Position numbers and translations under genes: made by a program. From Pseudomarimonas salicorniae (GTDB taxonomy: Bacteria > Pseudomonadota > Gammaproteobacteria > Xanthomonadales > Xanthomonadaceae): 64,000 nt of DNA. Each line of letters opens with the position of its first letter. Position 1 is the first letter of the stretch. This document shows, one piece after another, positions 11,295 through 20,510 of the stretch. The stretch is from positions 1 through 64,000 of the forward strand of contig NZ_JALNMH010000002.1 of NCBI RefSeq assembly GCF_023156535.1, written 5' to 3'. Below the pieces are notes generated by a model. The model saw only the letters and a list, made by a program, of their open reading frames with translations, was not told where the DNA came from and searched no databases.

Positions 11295-12088
11295 CAGACT
11301 GCGACCGGCGCGCGGATCGCCGGATGCGGGTCGTAGCCGTCGATGCGGATGTCCTCGAAGCGGAAGCCGAGCAGGTCATCCACCTCGGGATTCAGCCAGA
11401 GGGTGGGCAGCGGCCGCGGCGCGCGCGCGAGCTGCTCGCGGGCCTGATCGAAGTGGTTGGAGTACAGGTGCGCGTCGCCCAGCGTGTGCACGAAGTCGCC
11501 CACCTCCAGCCCGCAGACCTGGGCGACCATGTGGGTGAGCAGGGCGTAGCTGGCGATATTGAACGGCACGCCGAGGAAGATGTCGCCGGAACGCTGGTAC
11601 AGCTGGCAGCTCAGCCGCCCCTGCGCGACATAGAACTGGAACAGGGCATGGCAGGGCTGCAGGGCCATTTTCGGCAGCTCGGCGACGTTCCAGGCCGACA
11701 CCACCAGCCGCCGCGAGTCGGGATTGCGGCGGATCTCGTCGACCACCCAGCGGATCTGGTCGTGGGTCTGGCCATCGGCCCCCAGCCAGCTGCGCCACTG
11801 CCGGCCGTAGACCGGGCCCAGTTCGCCCTGCTCGTCGGCCCACTCGTCCCAGATGCTGACCTTGTTCTCGCGCAGGTAGGCGATGTTGGTCTCGCCGCGC
11901 AGGAACCAGAGCAGCTCGTGGATGATCGAGCGCAGGTGCAGCTTCTTGGTGGTGACCAGCGGAAAGCCCTGGCGCAGATCGAAACGCATCTGCCAGCCGA
12001 ACACCGAGCGCGTGCCGGTGCCGGTGCGGTCAGCCTTCTCGGTGCCGTGGTGGAGAACGTGGTCGAGCAGGTCGAGGTAGGCGCGCAA
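11294..12088 (-). CDS. thyA: Thymidylate synthase
   Basis: ThyA converts dUMP to dTMP using methylenetetrahydrofolate as carbon donor and reductant. The length is 264 residues, identical to the E. coli type. The sequence shows [17 protein letters not shown], the active-site Cys in [12 protein letters not shown], the dUMP-binding [19 protein letters not shown] and a C-terminal RAPVAV. It follows lgt by 28 bases and overlaps folA by one base. Confidence 0.98.
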   Translation of the reverse strand: MRAYLDLLDHVLHHGTEKADRTGTGTRSVFGWQMRFDLRQGFPLVTTKKLHLRSIIHELLWFLRGETNIAYLRENKVSIWDEWADEQGELGPVYGRQWRSWLGADGQTHDQIRWVVDEIRRNPDSRRLVVSAWNVAELPKMALQPCHALFQFYVAQGRLSCQLYQRSGDIFLGVPFNIASYALLTHMVAQVCGLEVGDFVHTLGDAHLYSNHFDQAREQLARAPRPLPTLWLNPEVDDLLGFRFEDIRIDGYDPHPAIRAPVAV

Positions 12089-12116
12089 GGCGTGATCCCT
12101 CCAGTGGAACGATGGG

Positions 12117-12989
12117 CTATGCGCCGAGGCGCGGCTGGCGGCGCGAGGCCCAGAGCAGGCCGATGCCGACCAGGGCCAGCGGAATCGACAGCAGCTGGCC
12201 CATGGTCAGCCAGCCCCAGGCGATGAAGCCGATATGGGCATCGGGCTCGCGGAAGAATTCGATGATGATGCGGAACAGCGCGTAGCACAGCGCGAACATG
12301 CCGGACACCGCGTAGCGGCCTCGTGGTCGCGCCGAGAACCACCAGAGGATGGCGAACAGGGCAAGGCCCTCGAGCGCCGCCTGGTAGAGCTGGGAGGGAT
12401 GCCGGGCGAGGCCGTCCAGCGCGCCCTGCGCGGCGAGCTGGCGCAGCGCCTCGGCATCCATCGAGGCGTACGGCGCCGGCAGCGAGGCGGGGAACACGAT
12501 GGCCCAGGGCACCTCGCTGGTGCGTCCCCACAGCTCGCCACCGATGAAGTTGCCGATCCGGCCGAAGCCGAGACCCGCCGGCACCAGGGGCGCGACGAAG
12601 TCGAGGGTGTCGAACATGTGCAGGCGCTGCGCACGCGACCACCAGGCCACGGCCACCATCACCCCGATCAGGCCTCCGTGGAAGCTCATCCCGCCGTCCT
12701 TGATGTAGAACAGGCTCAGCGGGTTGTCGAGGAAGGCATCGAAGGCATAGAACAGCACATAACCGATCCTTCCACCGAGGATCACGCCGAGCATGCCGTA
12801 GAACATCAGGTCGCCGAAGGCGTCCTCGCTGACCCCGGGCAGGCGTCCGGCGCGGATCCGCCGGCGGCCGAGCCACCAGGCGACGCCGAAGGCCAGCAGG
12901 TACATGAGCCCGTACCAGTGGATGCCGTGCGGCCAGACCGGCAGCGGGATGGCGATCGGATCGATGTCGTAGACGATGGGCGTGGTCAC
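12117..12989 (-). CDS. lgt: Prolipoprotein diacylglyceryl transferase
   Basis: Lgt transfers diacylglycerol from phosphatidylglycerol to the lipobox Cys of prolipoproteins in the inner membrane, the first step of lipoprotein maturation. The start chosen is the GTG at 12989, giving 290 residues beginning [13 protein letters not shown]; a longer frame upstream is rich in Arg/Ala/Pro and unlikely. About seven membrane helices are visible. Family motifs are [20 protein letters not shown] and the Lgt signature [14 protein letters not shown]. It leads the lgt-thyA-folA operon. A gene of a second lipoprotein-modifying family may lie at 37752-38948. Confidence 0.97.
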   Translation of the reverse strand: MTTPIVYDIDPIAIPLPVWPHGIHWYGLMYLLAFGVAWWLGRRRIRAGRLPGVSEDAFGDLMFYGMLGVILGGRIGYVLFYAFDAFLDNPLSLFYIKDGGMSFHGGLIGVMVAVAWWSRAQRLHMFDTLDFVAPLVPAGLGFGRIGNFIGGELWGRTSEVPWAIVFPASLPAPYASMDAEALRQLAAQGALDGLARHPSQLYQAALEGLALFAILWWFSARPRGRYAVSGMFALCYALFRIIIEFFREPDAHIGFIAWGWLTMGQLLSIPLALVGIGLLWASRRQPRLGA

Positions 12990-13180
12990 TCGGCAATCCG
13001 GGCGGCGGGCGGCGGGCGGTCGTCGCCCGGGCGCGTCAGGACCGCCGATTATCGCGATGCGCGGTGACGCCGCCAAGCGCGGCGTCGGCACTTGCGCGGC
13101 AAAGGGGCCGGCCCTAGCGTTGCTCGCCCTCGGCCGCATGCCCCGGGCATTCCCTACTCCTGCCCTGGATTCCCGATCCC

Positions 13181-14707
13181 ATGCTGCGCCAACTGCTCGC
13201 GGTCAAACCGGTCCGTCCCGCCCCCCATATCGATGCCGGAGAGCCGCCGCATGACGGCCTCGCCGGCGAGGTGCATCTCAAGCGCACCCTCACCGCCCGG
13301 CAGCTGCTGCTGCTCGGCATCGGCGCGATCATCGGCGCCGGCATCTTCGTCATGACCGGCACCGCCGCGGCCAACCACGCCGGCCCGGCGGTGATGATCA
13401 GCTTTGCCCTGGCTGGCCTGGCCTGCGCCTTTGCCGGCCTGTGTTACGCCGAGTTCGCCGCCATGCTGCCGGTCTCGGGCAGCGCGTACTCGTATTCCTA
13501 CGCCACCCTCGGCGAGGGCGTGGCCTGGTTCATCGGCTGGAACCTGGTGCTGGAGTACCTGTTCGCCGCCTCGACCGTCGCCGTGGGCTGGTCGAGCTAC
13601 TTCAACAGCCTGCTCGGCACCCTTGGCATCGCCATCCCGGCCTACCTGTCCACCGCGCCGCTGAACATCGTCGACGGTGAGCTGGTGCGCACCGGTTCGC
13701 TGATCAACCTGCCGGCCGTCGGTATCGTCGCCGCGGTCTCGGGCCTGTGCTACGTCGGCATCTCGCAGTCGGCCTCGGTCAACGCGGTGATCGTCGCGAT
13801 CAAGGTGGTGGTGATCCTGCTGTTCCTCGCCATGGGCCTGCAGTACGTCAATCCGGACAACTGGATCCCTCTGATCCCCGAGGCCGAGGGCCCGGGCCGC
13901 TTCGGCTGGGACGGCGTGATGCGCGGCGCCTCGATCGTGTTCTTCGCCTACATCGGTTTCGACGCGGTGAGCACCGCCGCCGCCGAGGCGCGCAACCCGC
14001 AGCGGGACATGCCGATCGGCATCCTCGGCTCGCTGGTGGTCTGCACCGTGCTCTACATCGCCGTCGCCGCGGTACTGACCGGCATGCTGCCCTACACCGC
14101 GCTGGGCACCGCCAAGCCGGTAGCCACCGCGCTCGAGGCCTACCCCTCCCTGCTCTGGCTGAAGACGATCGTCGAGATCGGCGCCATTGCCGGCCTCTCC
14201 TCGGTGATCCTTGTCATGCTGATGGGCCAGCCGCGGATCTTCTACACCATGGCCCAGGATGGCCTGATGCCGCGGATCTTCGGCCGCGTCCATCCGCGCT
14301 TCCACACCCCCTACGTCGGCACCCTGATCGTCGGCGTGCTGGCCGCCGGTCTCGCCGGTTTCCTGCCGATCAGCGTGCTCGGCGACCTGGTCTCCATGGG
14401 CACCCTGCTGGCCTTTGCCACCGTCTGCATCGGCGTGCTGGTCCTGCGCCGCACCCGGCCCGAGCTGCCGCGCCCGTTCCGCGTGCCCTTCGCGCCCTTC
14501 GTCGGCGTCGCCGGGGCCCTGTCCTGCCTGTACCTGTTTGCCCAGGTCTTCGCCGACCACTGGCAGCTGATGCTCGGCTGGACCTTCCTTGGCCTGCTGA
14601 TCTACGCCGTCTACGGCTTCCGCCACAGCCGCCTGCGCCGGCCGCCGCAGCCGACCGCCGGCGGCGACCTCGGCACGCCGCCGGGCTCGGCCGCGCAGAT
14701 GCCATAG
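13181..14707 (+). CDS. APC-family amino-acid permease (cationic amino-acid transporter type)
   Basis: This 508-residue inner-membrane transporter has about 12 hydrophobic helices. The opening [22 protein letters not shown] is the APC superfamily substrate-binding motif in helix 1. [28 protein letters not shown] is the helix 6 and following loop typical of the cationic amino-acid transporter (CAT/YhdG) branch. The hydrophilic N-terminus of about 35 residues and Pro-rich C-terminus are cytoplasmic. It is divergent from lgt with 191 bases between and convergent with the peptidase at 14752. Substrate cannot be fixed from sequence; basic or neutral amino acids are the family norm. Confidence 0.92.
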   Translation: MLRQLLAVKPVRPAPHIDAGEPPHDGLAGEVHLKRTLTARQLLLLGIGAIIGAGIFVMTGTAAANHAGPAVMISFALAGLACAFAGLCYAEFAAMLPVSGSAYSYSYATLGEGVAWFIGWNLVLEYLFAASTVAVGWSSYFNSLLGTLGIAIPAYLSTAPLNIVDGELVRTGSLINLPAVGIVAAVSGLCYVGISQSASVNAVIVAIKVVVILLFLAMGLQYVNPDNWIPLIPEAEGPGRFGWDGVMRGASIVFFAYIGFDAVSTAAAEARNPQRDMPIGILGSLVVCTVLYIAVAAVLTGMLPYTALGTAKPVATALEAYPSLLWLKTIVEIGAIAGLSSVILVMLMGQPRIFYTMAQDGLMPRIFGRVHPRFHTPYVGTLIVGVLAAGLAGFLPISVLGDLVSMGTLLAFATVCIGVLVLRRTRPELPRPFRVPFAPFVGVAGALSCLYLFAQVFADHWQLMLGWTFLGLLIYAVYGFRHSRLRRPPQPTAGGDLGTPPGSAAQMP

Positions 14708-14751
14708 GCGGTGTCGCCCCGGCCCGTGGAAGCGGGTCGGGGGTCCGGTGC

Positions 14752-16164
14752 CTAGGGCGCTGCGGCGCCCTGATTCGCTGCCTCGCGCCGGGCTATCCCG
14801 GCCGCGCCCTGCATCACCTCGCGGATGAAGGCGGGCGCCTCCGCGCCCCGCCCCGCCGCCAGCAGGTCGACCCGCGGATCGATGTCGGGGAAGGTCTCGG
14901 CCCGGGCGTGGCGCCTGAAGCGCGCCTGCCAGTCGCCCTCCGGCGCCAGCCGCTGCAGGGCGGCCATGTACTGCTCGCCGCTCCAGCGCCGCTCACTGGG
15001 CAGATGCTCGCGGGCAAAGCGCTCCAGCGCCTGGTCGAGGCTGCTGCCCTGCCGGCGCAGGGCGAGGTCGGATTCCAGCCAGAACGCGGCGCCGGCCCAG
15101 TAGACGCGCATGGTGCTGCCGCGCTGGCGCTGGCCGGCCACCGTCTCCAGCGGAGCGGCATCCTCGGGCGTGGCCCGTCGCCCGCGCTCGAATCCCGCGG
15201 CCAGCTTGGCCCAGGCTTCGGCCCGGCCAAGCTCACCGCTGCGTGCCCGCAGCACGTTCTGGTAATAGCTGGCCAGCCCCTCGGACAGCCAGCGCCCGCG
15301 CTCGCCGAGATAGGGATGCAGCAGGTGGGCGAACTCGTGGGTGGCGGTCCAGTCGGCGCGCCAGCGCGCTGGACCGGCCTCGAGGCCTGGGAACAGGTGC
15401 ACGGCGCTACCGCCGCCGCGCTGGACCTGGCCCCAGGGCACCGCACCGCGCACCCCCGGAAGCGGCAGGACCAGGATCTGGACATCGGGAAGGGGCAGCC
15501 GGCCATGGCTGTGCAGGAGGTCGTCGGTCACCGATTCGATCCAGCCGGCGACCTCGTCGTTGGGCAGCGACCCGCCGACTGGCACCACGGCCAGGCGCAG
15601 TACGCCACCCGGCCGCTCGATGCGGCGCTCCTCGAAGCGTCCGAAGACCACGCTGGCCGGCCAGTCCGCGGGGGTGGCGCCGAGCCGATGCCAGCCGTTG
15701 CCGATCGGTCGCCAGGGCACCGACGCCGACCAGCCCGGCGGCGCGAGAAAGCGCAGCCTGCTTTCGGCATCGAGCTCGGCGGGCCTCCACAGGAAATCTC
15801 GCGGAGCGATCCGCCAGAAGCGATCGGGCTGGCCGCCGAGGCCGTAGCGGTCGGCGCGGGCGATCGCGGCGAGGTCGATCCGGGTCAGCAGGCACTCGCC
15901 GGCGGCCCAGTCAGCGCCCTCCAGGACCCACCCGCTGCGTGCCAGTCGGCCGCCACCGGTGCGCCGCGCCTCGATCAGGAAGCGTGATGCCGACCGGCCG
16001 GCCTCGAAACGCACCGCAGGCTGTGCCGCAGACGTGCAGCTGCGCAGCTTCAGTGGGCCTGTGGGCGCTTCGAGCCTGATCTCGAAGTCCCAGCGCGGTG
16101 CACCCGCCGCCAAGGCAAGGCCGGGCAGACAGGCCAGCAGCAGCATCGGGATCAGTGCACGCAT
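14752..16164 (-). CDS. Secreted HExxH metallopeptidase-like protein, second copy of this design
   Basis: This 470-residue protein has a signal peptide, MRALIPMLLLACLPGLALA. A beta-rich N-terminal region (about 20-200) precedes the zinc motif HEFAH at 276-280. RWLSEGLASYYQ gives the third ligand Glu 15 residues later, a gluzincin layout of the peptidase MA/M61 kind. The C-terminal part is helical. Position of the motif, total architecture and export signal parallel the protein at 5491-6714, whose HEIVH is at 274. Substrate and exact family are not known. It is divergent from the sensor gene at 16242 with a 77-base gap, so the two may share a regulatory region. Confidence 0.75.
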   Translation of the reverse strand: MRALIPMLLLACLPGLALAAGAPRWDFEIRLEAPTGPLKLRSCTSAAQPAVRFEAGRSASRFLIEARRTGGGRLARSGWVLEGADWAAGECLLTRIDLAAIARADRYGLGGQPDRFWRIAPRDFLWRPAELDAESRLRFLAPPGWSASVPWRPIGNGWHRLGATPADWPASVVFGRFEERRIERPGGVLRLAVVPVGGSLPNDEVAGWIESVTDDLLHSHGRLPLPDVQILVLPLPGVRGAVPWGQVQRGGGSAVHLFPGLEAGPARWRADWTATHEFAHLLHPYLGERGRWLSEGLASYYQNVLRARSGELGRAEAWAKLAAGFERGRRATPEDAAPLETVAGQRQRGSTMRVYWAGAAFWLESDLALRRQGSSLDQALERFAREHLPSERRWSGEQYMAALQRLAPEGDWQARFRRHARAETFPDIDPRVDLLAAGRGAEAPAFIREVMQGAAGIARREAANQGAAAP

Positions 16165-16241
16165 GAGTCAAGCGTGCCGCCCGGTGGCTGCAGCCGCCGT
16201 GAACGCCGCGCTCGCACGCGAAGACCGCGGGATCGGGCAAG

Positions 16242-19200
16242 ATGGCAGCCATGCCCGAGGGACCAGCCGTGTCCGGACCGCACCGCCGCCAAGGCCTGCT
16301 GTGGCCGATCCCAGCCTTGTTCTCGCTATGGCCCCTCGCCGCCGCAGCGGGCGACTATCTCGGCTTGCAGCGCTACACCCTGCGCGATGGCCTGCCGCAG
16401 CTGACAGTCACCAGCATGGCCCTGGCGCCGGCGGGGCCGATCTGGGTGGGTACCCAGGAGGGCCTGGCCCGGTTTGACGGTCAGTCGTTCGACGTCTTCC
16501 GCCACCAACCAGGAGAGCCGAGCAGCCTTGCGAGCAGCAGCGTCGACGCGCTGGCCGTGGATGCCCAGCAACGGCTCTGGATCGGCACCAACGACCAGGG
16601 GGTCGAGGTACGCGATCTGCAGCGCGCTCGCATGTGGCGGCTGTCCACCGGCGACGGGCTGGCCCACCCGACGGTCAGCCAGCTGCGCATCTACGGCCCG
16701 GGCGCCATCGCCGGCACGCCGCGCGGCTTCGACCGCCTGCAGCTTGATCCGCCGGCGCTGGAGCCGCTGGTCCGCGGCGTCGAGGCCGCCGGTCTCGCGG
16801 TGCTCGCGGGCCTGCCCTACGGCCTCGACCGCGACTGCGGCCTGTGGCGCCTTGACCCGCTGCCGGCCGTTCGGATCGACACGGAGCTGCCCGAGCAGGC
16901 CCGTTGCGTGGCGCTGGCTGCCTCGCCCGAGGGCCTGTGGATTGCAAGCCCCGGTCACGGCCTGCTGCGTCTTACGCCCGACGGCTCGGAACGCCAGCAC
17001 TGGTCCACAGGGACGCTGGGCGCTGAGGCCCCGCCCAGCGCGCTGTTGCCGCTGCGCGACGGCGGCCTGGTCATCGGCTTCGAGGACGGCAGCCTGTCGC
17101 GGCTGGCCACGGCGCGTGCCGCACGGGCCGTTCCGCTACGCACCAGCCAACCTGTGGGCAGCCGGATCAACAGCTTGTTCGAGCCTGCCTCGGGAGGGCT
17201 CTGGGTCGGCACCCATGCTTCCGGCCTGCTCCGCGCCGGGGCCCTGTCGCCGGCGCTGGACGCCGGCCCGCCGGGCCAGCCGGGCCTGTCCGGCTGGCCG
17301 CGCCGTCTGGTCTATTCCGTCTGGCGCGATGAGACCGACATCCTGGTCGGCACCGCCGACGGCCTGCTCCGCCGCCGTTCCGCGGCGCCGGACTGGGAGC
17401 CGGTCGAAGCGATCGGGGCGCGCTCGGTCCGCCGCATCCTGCCGGCGGCTGAGGGCGGCTGGTGGATCGGCACGCTCGACGGTCTCTGGCATCTCGCCCC
17501 GGAGGGCGCGACGCGACAGGTCGAGTCCCTTGTCGACAGCCGGATCAGCGACCTGCTGTATGCCGACCGGCGCCTGTGGGTCGCTACCCGTGACGGCCTG
17601 TGCTGGATGGAGGGCGAACGCTGCAGCCAGGACGGCGTGCCCGAGCCGCTGAAGCGGGGCTTCCTCACCGTCCTCCTGCGCGACACCCATGGCCACCTCT
17701 GGGTCGGCAGCAACGAGGGCGGCATCTTCGTGCTGATGGCTGATGGCGGGTTGCGCCGGCTGCATCGCGGCAATGGCCGACTGACCACCGACTCGGTCTG
17801 GGCACTGCACGAGGCCGGACCCCATGTCTACGCCGGCACCCATGGTGGCGGGCTGCAGCGCCTGCGGCTGGACGAGGAATCGGCCTGGCATCTTGGCCTG
17901 CGCGAGGGCATGTCCAACAACGTGGTCTACCGGATCGAGCCGGACCCGCAGGGCCGGCTGTGGCTGAGCACCAATCGGGGCCTGAACCGGGTCGATCCGG
18001 GCAGCCGCAGGGTCGAGGTGCTTGGCGCCAGCGACGGTCTTGCCAACACCGAGTACAACGCCGGGGCCAGCTTCCGCGATGCCCAGGGGCGGCTGTACTT
18101 CGGCGGCACCGAGGGCCTCGATGTGATCGATCCGCTGGCCGTGCCCGACACCTCGAGCCAGGCCCGGCCGCTGCTGGCCCAGCTGCAGGCCATCGGGCGC
18201 GACAGCCGGATCCGCGGCGGTTCCGACCCGGACTGGCAGGCGATCGCCCTCGGCGGCCCGCAGCGCTTTGCCTGGGACCAGCGGCTTCTGGCTGCCACCC
18301 TGGTCGCCATCGACTTCAGCGCTCCGGACGCGGCCCGCCTGCGCTACCGGCTGATCGGGCCGAACGGAGACGGTGACGGGGTGGGCTGGATCGAGCCGGT
18401 GCGGCCGCGCAGCGAGGTGCTGTTGGCCGGGCTGCGTCATGGAGACTATCGGCTCGAGATGCAGGCGGCCGGTCGCGATGGACGCTTCGGCCCGGCGGTG
18501 ACCCAGCGCATGTCGATCGATCCACCCCCCTGGGCCTCGCTGCCCGCCCAGCTGCTCTACCTGATGACCGCCGGCGCCGTGCTGGCGTGGATGTGGCGCC
18601 GTCACCGGCGTCTGGCGCGGGCCAAGGAGGCGCGGCTGGAGCAGCTCAACCGGCTGGTCGCCCAGCGCACCGCCGATCTCGAATCGGCCAATCGCCAGCT
18701 GCGCCAGAGCAATGCCCAGCTGGACCGGGCCGGACGCACCGATCCGCTGACCGGCGCCTCCAACCGCCGCGACCTGCACGAGTGGCTGGAGTCGCGACAG
18801 GAGGCCGTGCTAGTCGAAGCCCGCGCTGGCGGGCCGCGCCTGCTGTTCTGCCTGCTCGACCTTGACGACTTCAAGCAGATCAACGACAGCCTCGGCCATC
18901 GCGCCGGCGACGAGGTGCTGGTCGCGGTGGCCAGCCGGCTGCGGGAGCTGTGCCGCGACCAGGATCTAGTGGTCCGCTGGGGTGGCGAGGAGTTCCTGCT
19001 GGTGCTGCAGGTGGCCCCCGCGGCCGACCTTGCCCCCCTGCTCGACCGCCTGCTGGACAAGGCCACGGCACCGGTCCCCCTGCGCGAGCACGGCAGCATC
19101 GAGGTCGGCGCCTCGATCGGCATCGCCGCCTGGCCATTCGATCCGGCACTGGACGCCGGCGACTGGGAGCAGAGCGTCATCCTGGCCGACCGCGCCCTGT

Positions 19201-19361
19201 ACCGGGCCAAGGCCGAGGGCAAGCAGGCCTGGCAGCTCTGGTGCGCCGGCCCGGCGCTGGATGCGCGGAACCTGTCGGACCTGCTGTCGGGCGTCGAGCC
19301 CGAGCGGCTGCCGGCCGGCGCGGTCCGGATCCTGCGCAGCGGCCGGCACGCCGAGCCGTGA
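16242..19361 (+). CDS. Two-component-style beta-propeller sensor diguanylate cyclase
   Basis: This 1039-residue protein starts at the ATG at 16242 (or 16251) and has a hydrophobic export segment at about 20-36. Residues 40-660 form repeated propeller blades with the Reg_prop hallmark (IWVGTQEGLARFDG, LWIGTNDQGVEV, LWVGSNEGGIFVL, LWLSTNRGLNRVD). A Y_Y_Y-like beta domain covers about 680-760. One membrane helix lies near 765-785, then a coiled coil. The GGDEF domain has DPLTGASNRRDLHEW and an intact GGEEF at 914-918. The design is a periplasmic ligand sensor driving cytoplasmic c-di-GMP synthesis. Such propellers often sense polysaccharides in hybrid histidine kinases; the ligand here is unknown. 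Confidence 0.92.
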   Translation: MAAMPEGPAVSGPHRRQGLLWPIPALFSLWPLAAAAGDYLGLQRYTLRDGLPQLTVTSMALAPAGPIWVGTQEGLARFDGQSFDVFRHQPGEPSSLASSSVDALAVDAQQRLWIGTNDQGVEVRDLQRARMWRLSTGDGLAHPTVSQLRIYGPGAIAGTPRGFDRLQLDPPALEPLVRGVEAAGLAVLAGLPYGLDRDCGLWRLDPLPAVRIDTELPEQARCVALAASPEGLWIASPGHGLLRLTPDGSERQHWSTGTLGAEAPPSALLPLRDGGLVIGFEDGSLSRLATARAARAVPLRTSQPVGSRINSLFEPASGGLWVGTHASGLLRAGALSPALDAGPPGQPGLSGWPRRLVYSVWRDETDILVGTADGLLRRRSAAPDWEPVEAIGARSVRRILPAAEGGWWIGTLDGLWHLAPEGATRQVESLVDSRISDLLYADRRLWVATRDGLCWMEGERCSQDGVPEPLKRGFLTVLLRDTHGHLWVGSNEGGIFVLMADGGLRRLHRGNGRLTTDSVWALHEAGPHVYAGTHGGGLQRLRLDEESAWHLGLREGMSNNVVYRIEPDPQGRLWLSTNRGLNRVDPGSRRVEVLGASDGLANTEYNAGASFRDAQGRLYFGGTEGLDVIDPLAVPDTSSQARPLLAQLQAIGRDSRIRGGSDPDWQAIALGGPQRFAWDQRLLAATLVAIDFSAPDAARLRYRLIGPNGDGDGVGWIEPVRPRSEVLLAGLRHGDYRLEMQAAGRDGRFGPAVTQRMSIDPPPWASLPAQLLYLMTAGAVLAWMWRRHRRLARAKEARLEQLNRLVAQRTADLESANRQLRQSNAQLDRAGRTDPLTGASNRRDLHEWLESRQEAVLVEARAGGPRLLFCLLDLDDFKQINDSLGHRAGDEVLVAVASRLRELCRDQDLVVRWGGEEFLLVLQVAPAADLAPLLDRLLDKATAPVPLREHGSIEVGASIGIAAWPFDPALDAGDWEQSVILADRALYRAKAEGKQAWQLWCAGPALDARNLSDLLSGVEPERLPAGAVRILRSGRHAEP

Positions 19362-19477
19362 CCTTGGGCCATCGCCATTCGCACCCGGCCATGTTTCACT
19401 TGGCTGATCGATGCCAAGCCCGGCCGGATCGAATCTGAGCGGCGGCGTCCCAGGCTTTCCAGTTTCGAGTCCATCGC

Positions 19478-20509
19478 ATGTTGGCCCACACGCTTCGCCG
19501 CGCGGCGCTGGCCGTCGCCCTGCTCGTCCCGCTTGCCGCCCTCGCCCAGACCACGGCCTCGACACCGGTCAAGGTCCGCGCCCAGCCGCTCTCCGAGGTG
19601 GCCACGCCGCGCAGCCTCAACGCGCCGGCCGAGGTGGTGCCCCGCCACGACAGCCGGCTCGCCAGCGAACTGGCCCTGCCGATCCGAGAGGTCCGGGTCG
19701 AGGTCGGCCAGAAGGTGCAGGCGGGCGAGCTGCTGATCGAGCTGGACCGCCGCGATCCCGAGCTTCAGCTGCGCCAGGCCCAGGCCCAGCGCGCCGCCGC
19801 CGCCGCCGGGCTGGAGCTGGCCCGGCAGCGTCTGAGCCGAGGCAAGGAGCTGGCCGGAAAGCAGTTTGTCTCCGCCGATGAGCTGCTCGCCCTGTCGGCC
19901 GGGGAGGCGGCGGCCAGGGCCGATCTGGAGATCGCCGACAGCGCCGTCGCCCAGGCCCGACGGAGCCTGGAGAAGACCCGTATCCTCGCGCCCTTCGACG
20001 GCGAGGTGGTCGAGCGCATGGCCCAGGCCGGCGCCCTCGCCTCACCCGGCACGCCCCTGCTGCGCCTCGTCCAGTTGGGCTCGGACGAGGTCGAGGCGCG
20101 CGTCCCGCAGGCCCAGGCCGCAAGCCTCGCAGCGGCCGGCGAGGCCTTCTTCGAGGCACCGGGGCTGCGGCTGCCGCTGCGTCTGCTGCGGCTGACCGAG
20201 GCCGTCGACCCGAGCAGCCGCACGCGCACCGCCCGACTGGGCTTTGTCGATGCGGCGGCCGCGCCAGGCCGCAGCGGCAGTCTGCGCTGGAAGGCCAGCA
20301 CGGCCAGCGTTCCGGCGGAACTCATTGTTCAGCGTGACGGCCGCCTGGGCGTGTTCAGGGTCGAGCAGGGCATCGCCCGCTTCGAGGTCCTGCCCGATGC
20401 CGAGCCAGGGCGCAGTGCAGAGATTGGCCTGCCGCCCACGACCCTGATGGTAACCGAGGGCCAGCAGCGTCTGCGCGACGGAGACCCGGTCAGCCTGGCG
20501 GAGCGCTGA
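19478..20509 (+). CDS. RND efflux periplasmic adaptor (membrane fusion protein)
   Basis: This 343-residue adaptor has a signal peptide (about 1-23) and bridges an inner-membrane RND pump to an outer-membrane channel. The order is beta-barrel strand, lipoyl half (REVRVEVGQKVQAGELLIELD), an alpha hairpin rich in Ala, Gln and Arg, then the second lipoyl half (KTRILAPFDGEVVERMAQAG). The stop is one base before the pump gene, so the two are co-translated. No lipobox Cys is present, so it is not a lipoprotein. No outer-membrane TolC-type gene is adjacent; the pair probably uses a channel encoded elsewhere. Confidence 0.94.
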   Translation: MLAHTLRRAALAVALLVPLAALAQTTASTPVKVRAQPLSEVATPRSLNAPAEVVPRHDSRLASELALPIREVRVEVGQKVQAGELLIELDRRDPELQLRQAQAQRAAAAAGLELARQRLSRGKELAGKQFVSADELLALSAGEAAARADLEIADSAVAQARRSLEKTRILAPFDGEVVERMAQAGALASPGTPLLRLVQLGSDEVEARVPQAQAASLAAAGEAFFEAPGLRLPLRLLRLTEAVDPSSRTRTARLGFVDAAAAPGRSGSLRWKASTASVPAELIVQRDGRLGVFRVEQGIARFEVLPDAEPGRSAEIGLPPTTLMVTEGQQRLRDGDPVSLAER

Positions 20510-20510
20510 G

